Below, piece by piece: positions 19,076-28,316 of a stretch of DNA of 64,000 bases. The translations under genes and the position numbers were made by a program. This DNA comes from Mesorhizobium sp. J428. Its GTDB lineage: Bacteria; Pseudomonadota; Alphaproteobacteria; Rhizobiales; Rhizobiaceae. The stretch lies in the NCBI RefSeq assembly GCF_024699925.1, contig NZ_JAJOMX010000001.1, forward strand, positions 2,456,001-2,520,000, in the 5' to 3' direction. Every line of letters starts with the position of its first letter. Position 1 is the first letter of the stretch. The notes beneath the pieces were generated by a model that ran no database searches, had not been told where the DNA came from, and saw only the letters and a list, made by a program, of their open reading frames with translations.

Positions 19076-20058
19076 GCCGCGCGCGGCTTGGTCGTGCCGG
19101 CACGCAGCTTCACGGGCTCCGAGCGCAACGGCGGATAGGAGAGATAGACCATTCGCTTCTGCTCGGCACGGCCGCGCGCCACTGAATCCAGCACCAGCCC
19201 GGCGATCGCGAACAGCATCGACATCATCAGCAGCGCCATGGAGAGCACCCAGGTCGGCATGCGCGGCACCAGGCCGGTGGCGAAATACTCGGCCAGCACC
19301 GGCGCCATCAGCACCAGGCTTATGGCGAGGCACGCGCCCGAGATCGCGCCGAAGAAGCGGATCGGCTGCGTCTCCTTCATCAGCATCGCGAACATCCACA
19401 GGATCCGCAGCCCGTCCTTATACGTCGAGAGCTTCGAGGCCGATCCCTCGGGCCGCCGCCCGTAGTCGAGCGCGATCTCGACCACCGGCAGCTTCAGCAT
19501 CGAGGCGTGCACCGACATCTCCGTCTCGATCTCGAAGCCGGCCGAGACAGCCGGGAAGCTCTTGACGTAGCGGCGGGTGAACGCCCGGTAGCCGGAGAAG
19601 ATGTCGGTGAAGTCGCGGCCGAACAGCCGGTGGTAGAGCGCGTTGAACAGCCGGTTGCCGAAGGCATGGCCTGTGCGGCCCGCATCGTCGCCGACGCCGC
19701 GGCGCGTGCCGACGGCCATGTCGGCATGCTCAGTCATCAGCGTGTTGATGAGCAGTGGCGCGTCCTCCGGCGCATAGGTGCCGTCGCCGTCCGCCATCAC
19801 ATAGACGTCCGCGTCGATGTCGGCGAACATGCGCCGCACCACATTGCCCTTGCCCTGGTGCGGCACCCGAACCACCTGCGCGCCTGCCGAGCGGGCCCGC
19901 AGCGCCGTCAGGTCGGTCGAGTTGTTGTCGAACACCACGATGCGCGCGCCGGGCAGCGCCTCGCGGAAGCCGGCGACCACGCCCGCGATCGTCGTCTCCT
20001 CGTTGTAGCAGGGCAGAAGCACCGCCACCGACAGGCTGGTCGAGAGGGGTTCGGTCAT
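19072..20058 (-). CDS. GT2 glycosyltransferase (polyprenyl-phosphate sugar transferase type)
   Basis: 328 residues from ATG 20058. The GT-A domain starts with VAVLLPCYNEETTIAGVV, has FDNNSTD and the metal-binding MADGDGTYAPED (DxD). FSGYRAFTRRYVKSFP is the acceptor-lipid motif seen in DPM1-like enzymes. Two C-terminal membrane helices (AISGACLAISLVLMAPVLA and LSMALLMMSMLFAIAGLVLD) anchor it. It would load a sugar onto polyprenyl phosphate on the cytoplasmic face, to be flipped with help from the GtrA protein it overlaps. Target glycan (lipopolysaccharide, exopolysaccharide or lipid) unknown. Confidence 0.88.
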   Translation of the reverse strand: MTEPLSTSLSVAVLLPCYNEETTIAGVVAGFREALPGARIVVFDNNSTDLTALRARSAGAQVVRVPHQGKGNVVRRMFADIDADVYVMADGDGTYAPEDAPLLINTLMTEHADMAVGTRRGVGDDAGRTGHAFGNRLFNALYHRLFGRDFTDIFSGYRAFTRRYVKSFPAVSAGFEIETEMSVHASMLKLPVVEIALDYGRRPEGSASKLSTYKDGLRILWMFAMLMKETQPIRFFGAISGACLAISLVLMAPVLAEYFATGLVPRMPTWVLSMALLMMSMLFAIAGLVLDSVARGRAEQKRMVYLSYPPLRSEPVKLRAGTTKPRAA

Positions 20059-20150
20059 CGCTGGGCTCCGGGCGCACGCGGGACGCGGCGCTTTACTGTC
20101 TATTGACGCGGTTAAGGCTAGGTTTAGGCCGGACGCCGGGGACCTTTTTC

Positions 20151-21947
20151 TTGACCGAAACCGCATCGAAACCGCTATCGGGCGGCCCGGCGACGCTGCG
20201 CGTCGACCTTGCCGCCGCGCTCGCCGTCGCCCTGTTCGGCGTCCTTCTCGCCGCCTCGGACGGCTTTGCGCGGCTCTCCGACGCGCAGGGCGACAATGAC
20301 AGCCTGCTGCGTCTGGTTCAGGTGCGTGACCTTCTCGCCGGCCAGGGCTGGTTCGACCCGATGCAGTACCGCATGGGGCTGGAAGGCGGCTTCCCGATGC
20401 ACTGGTCGCGGCTGGTCGATGCGCCGATCGCGGCCCTCGTCCGCATCGCATCCGCGCTCACCGGCAGTGTCCCGCTCGGCGAGGCCGCCGCGCTGGTGCT
20501 CTGGCCGTCGCTTCTGCTTGGCGCGGGCGCCTTCCTCATCGCGCGCACGGCGCGGCGCGCCTACGGGCCGGCGGCGGCGTTCCCGGCCTTCGTCGTCGGC
20601 GCGATGGCGCTGGTCTCGATCGGCGTCTTCCAGGCTGGCGCGATCGACCACCACAACATCCAGCTCGTGCTGACGCTCGGCGTCGCGCTCGGCCTCGTGG
20701 CGGGCGCCTTCGCCCCGGCGGCCGCGGCGGGCGCCTGCGCCGCGCTCACGCTTGCCATCGGCATTGAGACGCTGCCCTACGTCGCCGTCGGCGGCGCGGT
20801 CGCCGCCGGGCTGTTCCTCGTCCGCGGCGGAGCCGAGCGCGGCACGGCGGCCGGCTTCGGCCTCGGCTTCGCGGTCGTCGCCGTGGCGGCCTTCATCGCC
20901 ACCGTTCCGCCGTCGCGGTGGGCGCAGCCGGCCTGCGACGCCTATTCGCTGGCGCAGGGCTCGGTCGCGGTGCTTGCCGGCCTCGGCCTCGCCGCCATCG
21001 CGTCGCTGCGCCCGCTTTCCACCAGCCTTGGCCGCCGCCTGGCCGCGCTCGCGCTTCTCGGCGCCGTGGTGGGCGCGCTCGTCGTCCTTGCCTTCCCGCA
21101 ATGCCTCGCCGATCCCTATGCCGGGCTCGACCTACGCCTCAAGCGCCTCTGGCTCGACGGCGTCACCGAGGCCCAGCCGGTGTTCGAGATCGCCGCAAGG
21201 GACCCGGCGATGCTTTTCACCTGGTATGCGACGCCGCTGCTGGCCCTGCTGGTCCTGGCACTGTCGGCGCTCCGCAACGGCATCCGGCGCGTCGATGCCA
21301 TCGTCGGCGCGCTGCTCGTCGCGGCGGTGCTGGTCTCGGCTTGGCAGGTGCGCGGCGCGCTGTTCTCGGTCGCGCTCGCCGCCATCCCGCTGTCGGGCTG
21401 GATCGCGTCCCGGCGCGTAAGGGCGACCGGCTCGCCATCCGGCGCGGCCACGCTAGCGCTGGCGGCCGCCTGGATCCTCTCCTTCAACGCCGTCTGGAGC
21501 ACGGCCGGCAGTCGCCTGTTCGCGCCATCCGCCGCGCCGGACGTGACACTCGCCGCTGCATCGGCAGGGACGTGCTACCGGTCGGAAGACTATGCATCTC
21601 TCGCCACCCTCCCGCCCACCACCGTTCTCTCCGTCTCCAATCTCGGCTCCGCCATCCTCGCCTGGACACCGCACCGGGCGCTCGCCGGCTCCTACCATCG
21701 CAACGTCGCCGGCAATCTCGCCGCGCTCGACATGCTGCTCGCCGACCCTGCCGCGGCCGAAGGGCTCGCGCGCGACGCGCAGGTGGGGGTTGTCGCCGTC
21801 TGCCCCGGGAATTCCGAGACCACCCTGCTGGCGGACGCGGCTCCGGCCGGCCTTCTCGCCGGGCTGGTCGCGGGCCGAGTGCCCGCCTGGCTGGAGCCGG
21901 CCGACGAAGGCGCCGCGCTCCGCCTCTACCGTGTCAGGGCCGACTGA
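20151..21947 (+). CDS. Polytopic membrane protein, GT-C/oligosaccharyltransferase-like
   Basis: 598 residues from TTG 20151 (LTETASKPL, after GGGGAC); no upstream ATG in frame is outside the divergent glycosyltransferase. About 11-13 membrane helices. The first extracytoplasmic loop holds an acidic pair within DAQGDNDSLLRLVQVRDLL, then GFPMHWSRLVDAPIAAL, and AIDHHNIQLVL in a later loop. Acidic residues after TM1 plus paired loops resemble GT-C glycosyltransferases (STT3/ArnT class). It lies opposite the GT2/GtrA pair with 92 bases between starts, so it could use the lipid-linked sugar they supply. Function is inferred; I recognise no characterised homologue. Confidence 0.6.
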   Translation: MTETASKPLSGGPATLRVDLAAALAVALFGVLLAASDGFARLSDAQGDNDSLLRLVQVRDLLAGQGWFDPMQYRMGLEGGFPMHWSRLVDAPIAALVRIASALTGSVPLGEAAALVLWPSLLLGAGAFLIARTARRAYGPAAAFPAFVVGAMALVSIGVFQAGAIDHHNIQLVLTLGVALGLVAGAFAPAAAAGACAALTLAIGIETLPYVAVGGAVAAGLFLVRGGAERGTAAGFGLGFAVVAVAAFIATVPPSRWAQPACDAYSLAQGSVAVLAGLGLAAIASLRPLSTSLGRRLAALALLGAVVGALVVLAFPQCLADPYAGLDLRLKRLWLDGVTEAQPVFEIAARDPAMLFTWYATPLLALLVLALSALRNGIRRVDAIVGALLVAAVLVSAWQVRGALFSVALAAIPLSGWIASRRVRATGSPSGAATLALAAAWILSFNAVWSTAGSRLFAPSAAPDVTLAAASAGTCYRSEDYASLATLPPTTVLSVSNLGSAILAWTPHRALAGSYHRNVAGNLAALDMLLADPAAAEGLARDAQVGVVAVCPGNSETTLLADAAPAGLLAGLVAGRVPAWLEPADEGAALRLYRVRAD

Positions 21948-22036
21948 CCGTTTGTCTGCGGCATCATTATCGTCGATACCCTTCCTCAACTGTTTTGCGG
22001 CATAGTGAAGCTGAATCATCAGCATGCACGGACAAG

Positions 22037-23373
22037 ATGCCCGGATCGACCGGCACACCAGACACGGGGAGGGAGCCTGCGGATCTCGTTTTCACGGATC
22101 CGCTGACAGGCCTCGGCAACCAGCGCCGTTCGTCGACAAGGTCGAGCGGCTGAAGGCGGAGCGCGCGGAAGACCCGGCTCCGTTCGCCATCGGCATCATC
22201 GATCTGGACGGCTTCAAGCCGATCAATGACCTTTTCGGCCGGCGTGCCGGCGATCACATCCTGATGCAGGTCGCCATGCGCTTGCGCGCCGCCATGGACG
22301 CGCAATCGACCGTCACCCGCCTCGGCGCCGACGAGTTCGGCGTGCTCCTGCCGATGACCTTTTCCGAACAGGCCGTCGACCAGCAGGCGCAGATGCTGAT
22401 CGAGATCCTGTCCGCGCCCTATGACGTGGGCGACCGCACCGCGCGCCTGTCCGCCTCCGTCGGCTGCGCGCTCTATTTCGGCGACCAGAGCGCTGAAGAC
22501 CTGATGAGCAAGGCGGAGACCGCGCTCTACCATGCCAAGCGCTCCGGCCGCGGCAGGGTCGTGGTCTACACCCATCAGATGGAAGAGGCGGCCAAGCGCG
22601 TCACCCGCATCGAGCAGGCGCTGCGCCGCGCCGTCGCCGCTGGCGAGGTGGAGCCCCATTTTCAGCCGATCGTCGACCTGCGCACACGTGAGACCATCGG
22701 CTTCGAGGCGCTCGCCCGCTGGACCGACCAGGATCTCGGCGTCGTGCCGCCCAACGTCTTCATCCCGATCGCGGAAGAGCGCGGCATCATCGGCGCGCTC
22801 TCGCAGCTCGCGCTACGCAAGGCGACGCTCGCCGCGCGCGACTGGCCGGAGCACCTGTTCCTTTCCTTCAACCTGTCGCCCTCGCAACTCGTCGACCAGA
22901 ACACCGGCCTGCACATCCAGTCCATCCTCGCCGAGACGGGCTTCGACCCGCACCGGCTGGAGATCGAGATCACCGAGACCGGCATGATGACCGACCCGAT
23001 CTCGGCCGAGAAGATCGTCGACGACCTGCGCGCCGTCGGAATCCGCATCTCGCTCGACGATTTCGGCACCGGCCAGTCGTCGCTCGGCCGCCTGCGCGAC
23101 TTCCATTTCGACAAGCTGAAGATAGATCGCGCCTTCGTCGCCTCGATCCTGGAGGACAGGCCGTCGCAGCACATCATCCGCGCCATCCTCGCCATGTGCG
23201 ACGGGCTCGGCATGGAGGTCGTGGCCGAAGGCATCGAGGAGGAGGCGCAGGCCTCCAGGCTCATCCAGTTCGGCTGCGGCGGCGGCCAGGGCTTCCTGTT
23301 CGGCAGGCCCGTCGACGCCGCCGCCACGCTAGAATACCTGCGCAACGCCAAGCCGCGCGCGCTCGCGATCTGA
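22037..23373 (+). CDS. GGDEF-EAL domain protein (c-di-GMP turnover), one frameshift
   Basis: From ATG 22037 the frame reads DPLTGLGNQR, the start of a GGDEF domain, then breaks at about 22126-22128. The rest (FVDKVERLKAERAEDPAPF) continues in the next frame to 23373. One extra G or C would restore the GN(Q)RAF motif. The cyclase signature is GADEF (in RLGADEFGVLL) rather than GGDEF, and no RxxD inhibitory site precedes it. The EAL domain looks active: GFEALARW, FNLSPSQL, EITETGMM, DDFGTGQSSL, KLKIDR, VAEGIE. No N-terminal sensor domain is present, so it is probably a cytosolic phosphodiesterase with a weak or regulatory GGDEF domain. Confidence 0.85.
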
Positions 23374-23444
23374 GCATCGTCCGGGGCCTTGCGGCGGCCG
23401 CGCCTTTTTCCGATACATTCGCACCGGGAGAAGGAGCTTCACAT

Positions 23445-24212
23445 ATGGCGATCACGGCGGTCTATCCGGACCTGAGGGACAGACCTGTGCTCATCACGGG
23501 CGGCGGTTCGGGCATCGGCGCGGCGCTGACCGAGGGTTTCGTCCGGCAGGGATCGAAGGTCGCCTTCATCGACATCGCCGAGGCACCCAGCCTCGCGCTG
23601 TGCGACAGGCTGGAAAGGGAGGCGGGCGCCCGGCCGCTCTTCGTCAAGGCCGACCTGCGCGACATCGAGGCGCTCCGGGCCGCCATCCATTACGCCGAGG
23701 CCGCGCACGGTCCGGCGCTGGTGCTGATCAACAACGCCGCCCGCGACGACCGGCACGACATCGCCGCCGTCACCTCCGAGTTCTGGGACGCCAACCAGGC
23801 GGTCAACCTCAAGCCCCATTTCTTCACCGCCCAGGCTGTCGCCGAAGGGATGAAGAAGGCCGGCACGGGTTCCATCATCAACTTCACCTCCACCTCCTTC
23901 ATGATCAACCTCGGCACGCTGCCCTCCTATGCCGCTGCCAAGGCCGGCATCATCGGCCTCACCAAGGGTCTCGCCGGCGCGCTCGGCAAGCACGGCATCC
24001 GCGTCAACGCGATCGCGCCCGGCTGGGTCATCACGGAGCGCCAGCAGGAGCTCTGGGTCACCGAGGAGGGGCTGGCCGCCCACGTCGCCAAGCAGTGCAT
24101 CCACGAGGTGATGAAGCCCGAAGACATCGTCGGCCCCTGCCTCTTCCTGGCCTCGGACAGTTCCCGCATGCTCACCGCCCAGACCATGATCGTCGACGGA
24201 GGCTTCCTGTGA
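23445..24212 (+). CDS. SDR-family sugar dehydrogenase (galactose/fucose-dehydrogenase-like)
   Basis: 255 residues from ATG 23445, preceded by GGAGAAGGAG. Classical SDR with TGGGSGIG, INNAARDD, catalytic Ser in INFTSTSF and YAAAKAG, and the C-terminal AQTMIVDGGF. First gene of a four-gene operon: its stop overlaps the GTG start of the KDGal kinase. Context points to oxidation of D-galactose (or a related C6/C5 sugar) to its lactone, the first step of the De Ley-Doudoroff pathway. The precise sugar is inferred from neighbours, not read from the protein. Confidence 0.82.
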   Translation: MAITAVYPDLRDRPVLITGGGSGIGAALTEGFVRQGSKVAFIDIAEAPSLALCDRLEREAGARPLFVKADLRDIEALRAAIHYAEAAHGPALVLINNAARDDRHDIAAVTSEFWDANQAVNLKPHFFTAQAVAEGMKKAGTGSIINFTSTSFMINLGTLPSYAAAKAGIIGLTKGLAGALGKHGIRVNAIAPGWVITERQQELWVTEEGLAAHVAKQCIHEVMKPEDIVGPCLFLASDSSRMLTAQTMIVDGGFL

Positions 24213-25138
24213 CGTCGCCGGCCGTGCTCGCCGCCGTCGACTGGGGCACCTCGAACCTGCGCGTCTGGCTGCTCGATGAGGCCGGCAATGTCGTCGGCGA
24301 GCGCAAGTCCGGCGAGGGCATGTCGAGCGCCGGCGGCAAGGGCTTCGCGGTGATCCTGGAAGAGCATCTGGCGGCCCTCGCCGCGCCCGAGGGCCTGCCC
24401 GCGATCGTCTGCGGCATGGCCGGCGCCCGCCAGGGGTGGGTCGAGGCGGGCTATCTCGACGTGCCGGCGCGGATTGCTGACTTCGCGCAGGCGGCGACCG
24501 AGGCCCCCGGCGCGCGCCGTCCGGTGCGCATCCTGCCCGGCCTCGCCCAGCGCGGCGCGGAGCATCCGGACGTGATGCGCGGGGAGGAGACGCAGCTTGC
24601 CGGCGCGCAACTCGCCGACGGCGCGCATTTCGTCTGCATGCCCGGCACCCACTCGAAATGGGTTGCCGTCGAGGACGGCGTCGTCACCGGCTTCCGCACC
24701 GCGATGACCGGCGAACTGTTCAACCTCCTCGCCAGCCACTCGATCCTACGCCATTCCCTCGGCGAGACGCCGGATGCCGGCGCGCCGAAGGCGCCTGCGT
24801 TCCAGACCGCCTTGCAGCAGGCGCTCGCCAATCCCGAGCGTCTCACCTCCGCGCTCTTCGCCATCCGCGCCGGCGGCCTGCTCGGCAACGTCCCGCCGGA
24901 GGACGCCGCGGCGACCCTGTCCGGCCTCCTGATCGGGGCCGAAATCGCCGGAGCGAAGTCCGCCGCGCCCGCCATGCACGTCGTCACCCTCGTCGCCTCC
25001 GGCGGCATGGCGAAGCGCTACGCGGCAGCACTGGGAACCGCCGGCCTTCTGGTCAATCTCGTCGACGCCGACGCTGCCGTGCGGAAAGGCCTGTTCGAGG
25101 CCGGCCGGCGCCTCTTCCTGTCCGGAGCCACTCCATGA
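24209..25138 (+). CDS. dgoK: 2-dehydro-3-deoxygalactonokinase
   Basis: 309 residues from GTG 24209, overlapping the SDR stop. Begins with the actin-like phosphate motif VDWGTSNLRVWLLD. The DgoK-specific ICGMAGARQGWVEAGYLDVPA, MRGEETQLAG and MPGTHSKWVAVEDG follow, and GGMAKRYAAAL sits at the adenosine site. It phosphorylates 2-keto-3-deoxygalactonate to the 6-phosphate. The next gene (aldolase) starts inside its stop codon. Length and motifs match the family well. Confidence 0.92.
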   Translation: MTSPAVLAAVDWGTSNLRVWLLDEAGNVVGERKSGEGMSSAGGKGFAVILEEHLAALAAPEGLPAIVCGMAGARQGWVEAGYLDVPARIADFAQAATEAPGARRPVRILPGLAQRGAEHPDVMRGEETQLAGAQLADGAHFVCMPGTHSKWVAVEDGVVTGFRTAMTGELFNLLASHSILRHSLGETPDAGAPKAPAFQTALQQALANPERLTSALFAIRAGGLLGNVPPEDAAATLSGLLIGAEIAGAKSAAPAMHVVTLVASGGMAKRYAAALGTAGLLVNLVDADAAVRKGLFEAGRRLFLSGATP

Positions 25139-25773
25139 GCGCCACCGTTGTCTGGCCGAAGCTGCAGCGCAACATCGTCGCCATCCTGCGTGGCGTCACG
25201 CCCGACGAGATCGTTGGCATCGGCGACGCGCTCCACGAGGCCGGCGTCGAGGCGATCGAGGTGCCGCTCAACTCGCCGGATCCCTTCCGGTCGATCGAGC
25301 TTCTGTCGAAGCGCTTGCCCGATGCGCTCACCGGCGCCGGCACCGTCGTGCGCATCGGCGACGTCGACCGGCTGCACGAGGCCGGCGGCCGGCTGCTCGT
25401 CGCGCCCAATGTCGACCCCGGCGTCCTGTCCCGCGCTGCCGGGTTCGGCATGGTCACCATGCCCGGCGTCTTCACCGCGACCGAGGCTTTCCTCGCGTAT
25501 CATGCGGGTGCTTCGGCGCTGAAGTTCTTCCCGGCCAGCGTGCTCGGTCCCGCCGGCATTTCGGCGCTCAAGGCCGTGCTGCCGCGCGAGGCGGTGGTCG
25601 GCGCGGTCGGCGGCGTGTCGGAGGCCGATTTCGCGGCCTATGCCAAGGCCGGCGTCACCGCCTTCGGCCTCGGCTCCAGCCTCTACAAGCCCGGCCTGGA
25701 CCGGATCGAGCTCGCGAAACGCGCCAGGGCGGCGGTTGCCGCCTATGACGAGATCTTCGGGAGGACGGCATGA
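25135..25773 (+). CDS. dgoA: 2-dehydro-3-deoxy-6-phosphogalactonate aldolase
   Basis: 212 residues, class I KDPG/KDPGal aldolase. Motifs: NIVAILRGVTPDEIVGIGDAL, EVPLNSPDPF with the catalytic Glu region, GAGTVV, and the Schiff-base Lys in ALKFFPASVLGPAGI. It splits KDPGal to pyruvate and glyceraldehyde-3-phosphate. The sequence ILRGVTPDE and LNSPDP favour KDPGal over KDPG aldolase. Overlaps both neighbours (ATGA at each end), so the operon is translationally coupled. Confidence 0.92.
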   Translation: MSATVVWPKLQRNIVAILRGVTPDEIVGIGDALHEAGVEAIEVPLNSPDPFRSIELLSKRLPDALTGAGTVVRIGDVDRLHEAGGRLLVAPNVDPGVLSRAAGFGMVTMPGVFTATEAFLAYHAGASALKFFPASVLGPAGISALKAVLPREAVVGAVGGVSEADFAAYAKAGVTAFGLGSSLYKPGLDRIELAKRARAAVAAYDEIFGRTA

Positions 25774-26639
25774 GCGCGACGACACTCTGCGACATCGTCT
25801 GCCATCTCGGCGAGGGGCCGACCTGGGATGCGGCGACGAACACCGTCTACTGGTTCGATATCCTCGAACGCCGCCTGCTGGAAAAGGCCTGGCCGGACGG
25901 AGAAACCATCGTCCACGACCTGCCGTTGATGGCGAGCGCGCTGTTCCGCATCGATGCGCAGCGCCAGCTCGTCTGGACCGAGACCGGCTTCCATGTCCGT
26001 GACCGCGCCACCGGCAGGCTCGTCCTCCACACCCCGGTCGAGGCCGACAACCCCGTCACGCGCTCCAACGACGCCCGCGCCCATCCTTTCGGCTCGATCT
26101 GGGCCGGCACGATGGGCAAGAAGGCAGAAAAGCATGCCGGCGCCATCTACTGGTTCCGCAAGGGCGAGGTGCGCAGGCTCTTCCCCGACATCACCATCCC
26201 CAACTCGATCTGCTTTTCGCCCGACGGGGCGACCGGCTATTTCGCCGATACGGATAAGAACATCCTCTTCCGCGTCGCCTGCGACCCCGACACGGGGCTG
26301 CCCACGGGCGAGCCCGAAGTCCTGCTCGACCATCGCGGCAGGAAGGGCGGCCTCGACGGATCCGTCTGCGACGCCGACGGCGTAATCTGGAACGCCCGCT
26401 GGGGCGCGTCATGCGTCGATGCATATGCGCCTGACGGAACGCATCTGCGCAGCATCCCGGTCCCCGCCACGCAGGCCTCATGCCCCGTCTTCGTCGGCCC
26501 GGACCTGTCCCGCCTCGCCGTCACCACGGCCTGCGAGGGCATGGACGAGGACGCGCGCCGCGGCGATCCCGGCGCCGGCATGCTCTATCTGCTCGACGTC
26601 GAGGTGAAGGGCCGCGCCGAGCCGGACGTGCTCGCCTGA
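25770..26639 (+). CDS. SMP-30/gluconolactonase-family sugar lactonase
   Basis: 289 residues, six-bladed SMP-30 propeller. The metal-site Glu lies in LGEGPTWD near the N terminus, Asn/Asp ligands in RSNDARAHPFGSIWAGTM, and Asp in GGLDGSVCDADG. These enzymes hydrolyse aldonolactones, here probably galactono-1,4- or 1,5-lactone from the dehydrogenase. It starts within the aldolase stop. The galactonate dehydratase that would connect lactonase and kinase is not in this operon, so it must be encoded elsewhere. Confidence 0.88.
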   Translation: MSATTLCDIVCHLGEGPTWDAATNTVYWFDILERRLLEKAWPDGETIVHDLPLMASALFRIDAQRQLVWTETGFHVRDRATGRLVLHTPVEADNPVTRSNDARAHPFGSIWAGTMGKKAEKHAGAIYWFRKGEVRRLFPDITIPNSICFSPDGATGYFADTDKNILFRVACDPDTGLPTGEPEVLLDHRGRKGGLDGSVCDADGVIWNARWGASCVDAYAPDGTHLRSIPVPATQASCPVFVGPDLSRLAVTTACEGMDEDARRGDPGAGMLYLLDVEVKGRAEPDVLA

Positions 26640-26780
26640 CGCCCCCGATCGCCGGTCTTACGCCGTCTGTCGCAAGCGTGCCTCCCACGCGTCGATTTCG
26701 TGCAAGCCCGTTCCGTCCCGCCGCGCTTCTCTCCCGGGCATGTTCGCAAGCCCTCAGCGCAACCCGGTGAAGCCCTTCCA

Positions 26781-27842
26781 ATGACCTCCCTTGGCGAACT
26801 GCTCTTCGTCTACGAGCCCGAAGCGGCCTGCCGCGCGCGTCTGGCCGCGCAGGGCTTCTCCGACCGCCATGCGCTGGAGATCTCCTCCTACCTCGCGCAG
26901 TCGACCGACATCCAGCCGGAGCTTGGCGCCTTCGCCGCCGCCTGCGCCGCGCGCGGCGTCGCCTTCACGCCGGTCGAGCTCGATGATGCCGCGGCCGCTA
27001 TCGCCGCGCGCGATCCCGCCCGCACGCTGGTCTGGACCATTTCGGACGGCATCGCCTACTACCGCGGCGGTGCCGGCCCGGCCCTCGCGCGGCTCGCCGG
27101 CATGCGCACGATCGGCTCGGACGATTCCCTCTTCGCGCTCTGTCAGGACAAGTTCCGCTCCGGCGCGGTGCTGCGCGCCCTCGGCGTGCCGACGCCGGGC
27201 TGCGGGCTCGCGCGGAACGGAGCATGGATCGTCGAGCCGCCGCCCTCGCCGCAGGGCTGGTTCGTCAAGCCGAACCGCCTCGGCTCCAAGATCGGCATCT
27301 GGCCGGATTCGCGCGCCGCCACCCACGACCACGCGCTCGCTCTCAGCCGCCGCATATTCGAAGCCTACCGCGACGACGCGGTCGTCCAGCCCTACGTCCC
27401 CGGCCGCAACGTCCGGGCGAGCTATCTGGCAGTGGACCGCGACGCCGGCCCCGACGCGCTCGCCGCCGTCTTCGTCGACTCGGGCGCAGACTTCCAGACG
27501 ATGGCCGACAGCCTCGCCCTCTACGGAGAGACCGGCGATGCGGCGAAAGCGTCGGGCGTCTATGCCGAGCCCGTGCTGGAACAGGTCGGCGACACGCAGC
27601 CGAAGGCCGAACATCGCATCCGCGCCATCGCCGCCCGCCTCGTCGAAGGGCTCGGCCTGCGCGACGTCTTCTCGATGGATTTCCGCGTCGAGCCGGACGA
27701 CACCGTCCACCTCATCGAGTTCGAAGTTTGTCCCGGTCTGCCCTGCTTCGACTTCCGCGACTATCTGCGCCGCCGTTGGACCATGACCCTCGCCGAGGCG
27801 ATCGCGGCAACGGCGGCGAACCGGCTGGGCCGAGCCGATTGA
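26781..27842 (+). CDS. ATP-grasp ligase, D-alanine-D-alanine ligase-like
   Basis: 353 residues from ATG 26781. The ATP-grasp fold is visible in the middle and C half: FRSGAVLRALGVPTPGCGL, GWFVKPNRLGSKIGIW (ATP-binding Lys), VVQPYVPGRNVRASYL, and the Mg-binding end FSMDFRVEPDDTVHLIEFEVCPG. The Ddl family normally ends in an E-x-N-x-x-P motif; here it reads EFEVCPGLPCFDF, so the Asn is replaced by Val. That suggests a side branch that ligates something other than two D-alanines. Not part of an obvious operon. Substrate unknown. Confidence 0.72.
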   Translation: MTSLGELLFVYEPEAACRARLAAQGFSDRHALEISSYLAQSTDIQPELGAFAAACAARGVAFTPVELDDAAAAIAARDPARTLVWTISDGIAYYRGGAGPALARLAGMRTIGSDDSLFALCQDKFRSGAVLRALGVPTPGCGLARNGAWIVEPPPSPQGWFVKPNRLGSKIGIWPDSRAATHDHALALSRRIFEAYRDDAVVQPYVPGRNVRASYLAVDRDAGPDALAAVFVDSGADFQTMADSLALYGETGDAAKASGVYAEPVLEQVGDTQPKAEHRIRAIAARLVEGLGLRDVFSMDFRVEPDDTVHLIEFEVCPGLPCFDFRDYLRRRWTMTLAEAIAATAANRLGRAD

Positions 27843-27926
27843 GTCGAGGGTGACCATGTCGGAACCGTTCCCGGGCTGAGCCTTTAACTGAAGCCGCTCG
27901 ACTCGGCCGAACCAGGAGGACCGTTC

Positions 27927-28316
27927 ATGACCGATCTCGCCTCGCTCTACCGCGGCTACATCGATTGCCTCAACCGGCAGGACTGGCCGAAGCTCGGCGT
28001 CTTCGTGCATGACGACGTGCGCTACAACGGCCGCACCGTCGGCCTCACGGGCTACCGCGCCATGCTCGAGCGCGACTTCGAGCAGATCCCGGACCTTCGC
28101 TTCGAGATCAGCCTGCTTGTCGCCGACACGCAGCACGTCGCGAGCCGGCTCGACTTCGCCTGCTCGCCGAAGGGCGTGTTTCTCGGCCTGCCGGTAAACG
28201 GCCGCGCGGTCTCTTTCAGCGAGAACGTCTTCTACCGCTTCCGCGATGGTCGGATCGAGATTGTGTGGTCCGTCATCGACAAGGCGGCGATCGAAGCACA
28301 GCTCACTCAGAGTTGA
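27927..28316 (+). CDS. SnoaL-like/NTF2-fold polyketide-cyclase-type protein
   Basis: 129 residues with the ester-cyclase pattern: LYRGYIDCLNRQDW at the N terminus, the HDDVRYNGRTVGLTGYRAML segment, and ENVFYRFRDGRIEIVWSVIDKAAIEAQL at the end. The NTF2-like cone folds around a small ligand; many members have no known substrate. Start ATG 27927 has a strong AGGAGG site. It is followed directly by a decayed proline-racemase fragment on the opposite strand. Function cannot be given beyond the family. Confidence 0.78.
   Translation: MTDLASLYRGYIDCLNRQDWPKLGVFVHDDVRYNGRTVGLTGYRAMLERDFEQIPDLRFEISLLVADTQHVASRLDFACSPKGVFLGLPVNGRAVSFSENVFYRFRDGRIEIVWSVIDKAAIEAQLTQS

Noticed and set aside
23384..23412. 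Terminator after the GGDEF-EAL gene (GC-rich run then TTTTT)
   Set aside because: Arms are only about four bases and overlap each other; not convincing.
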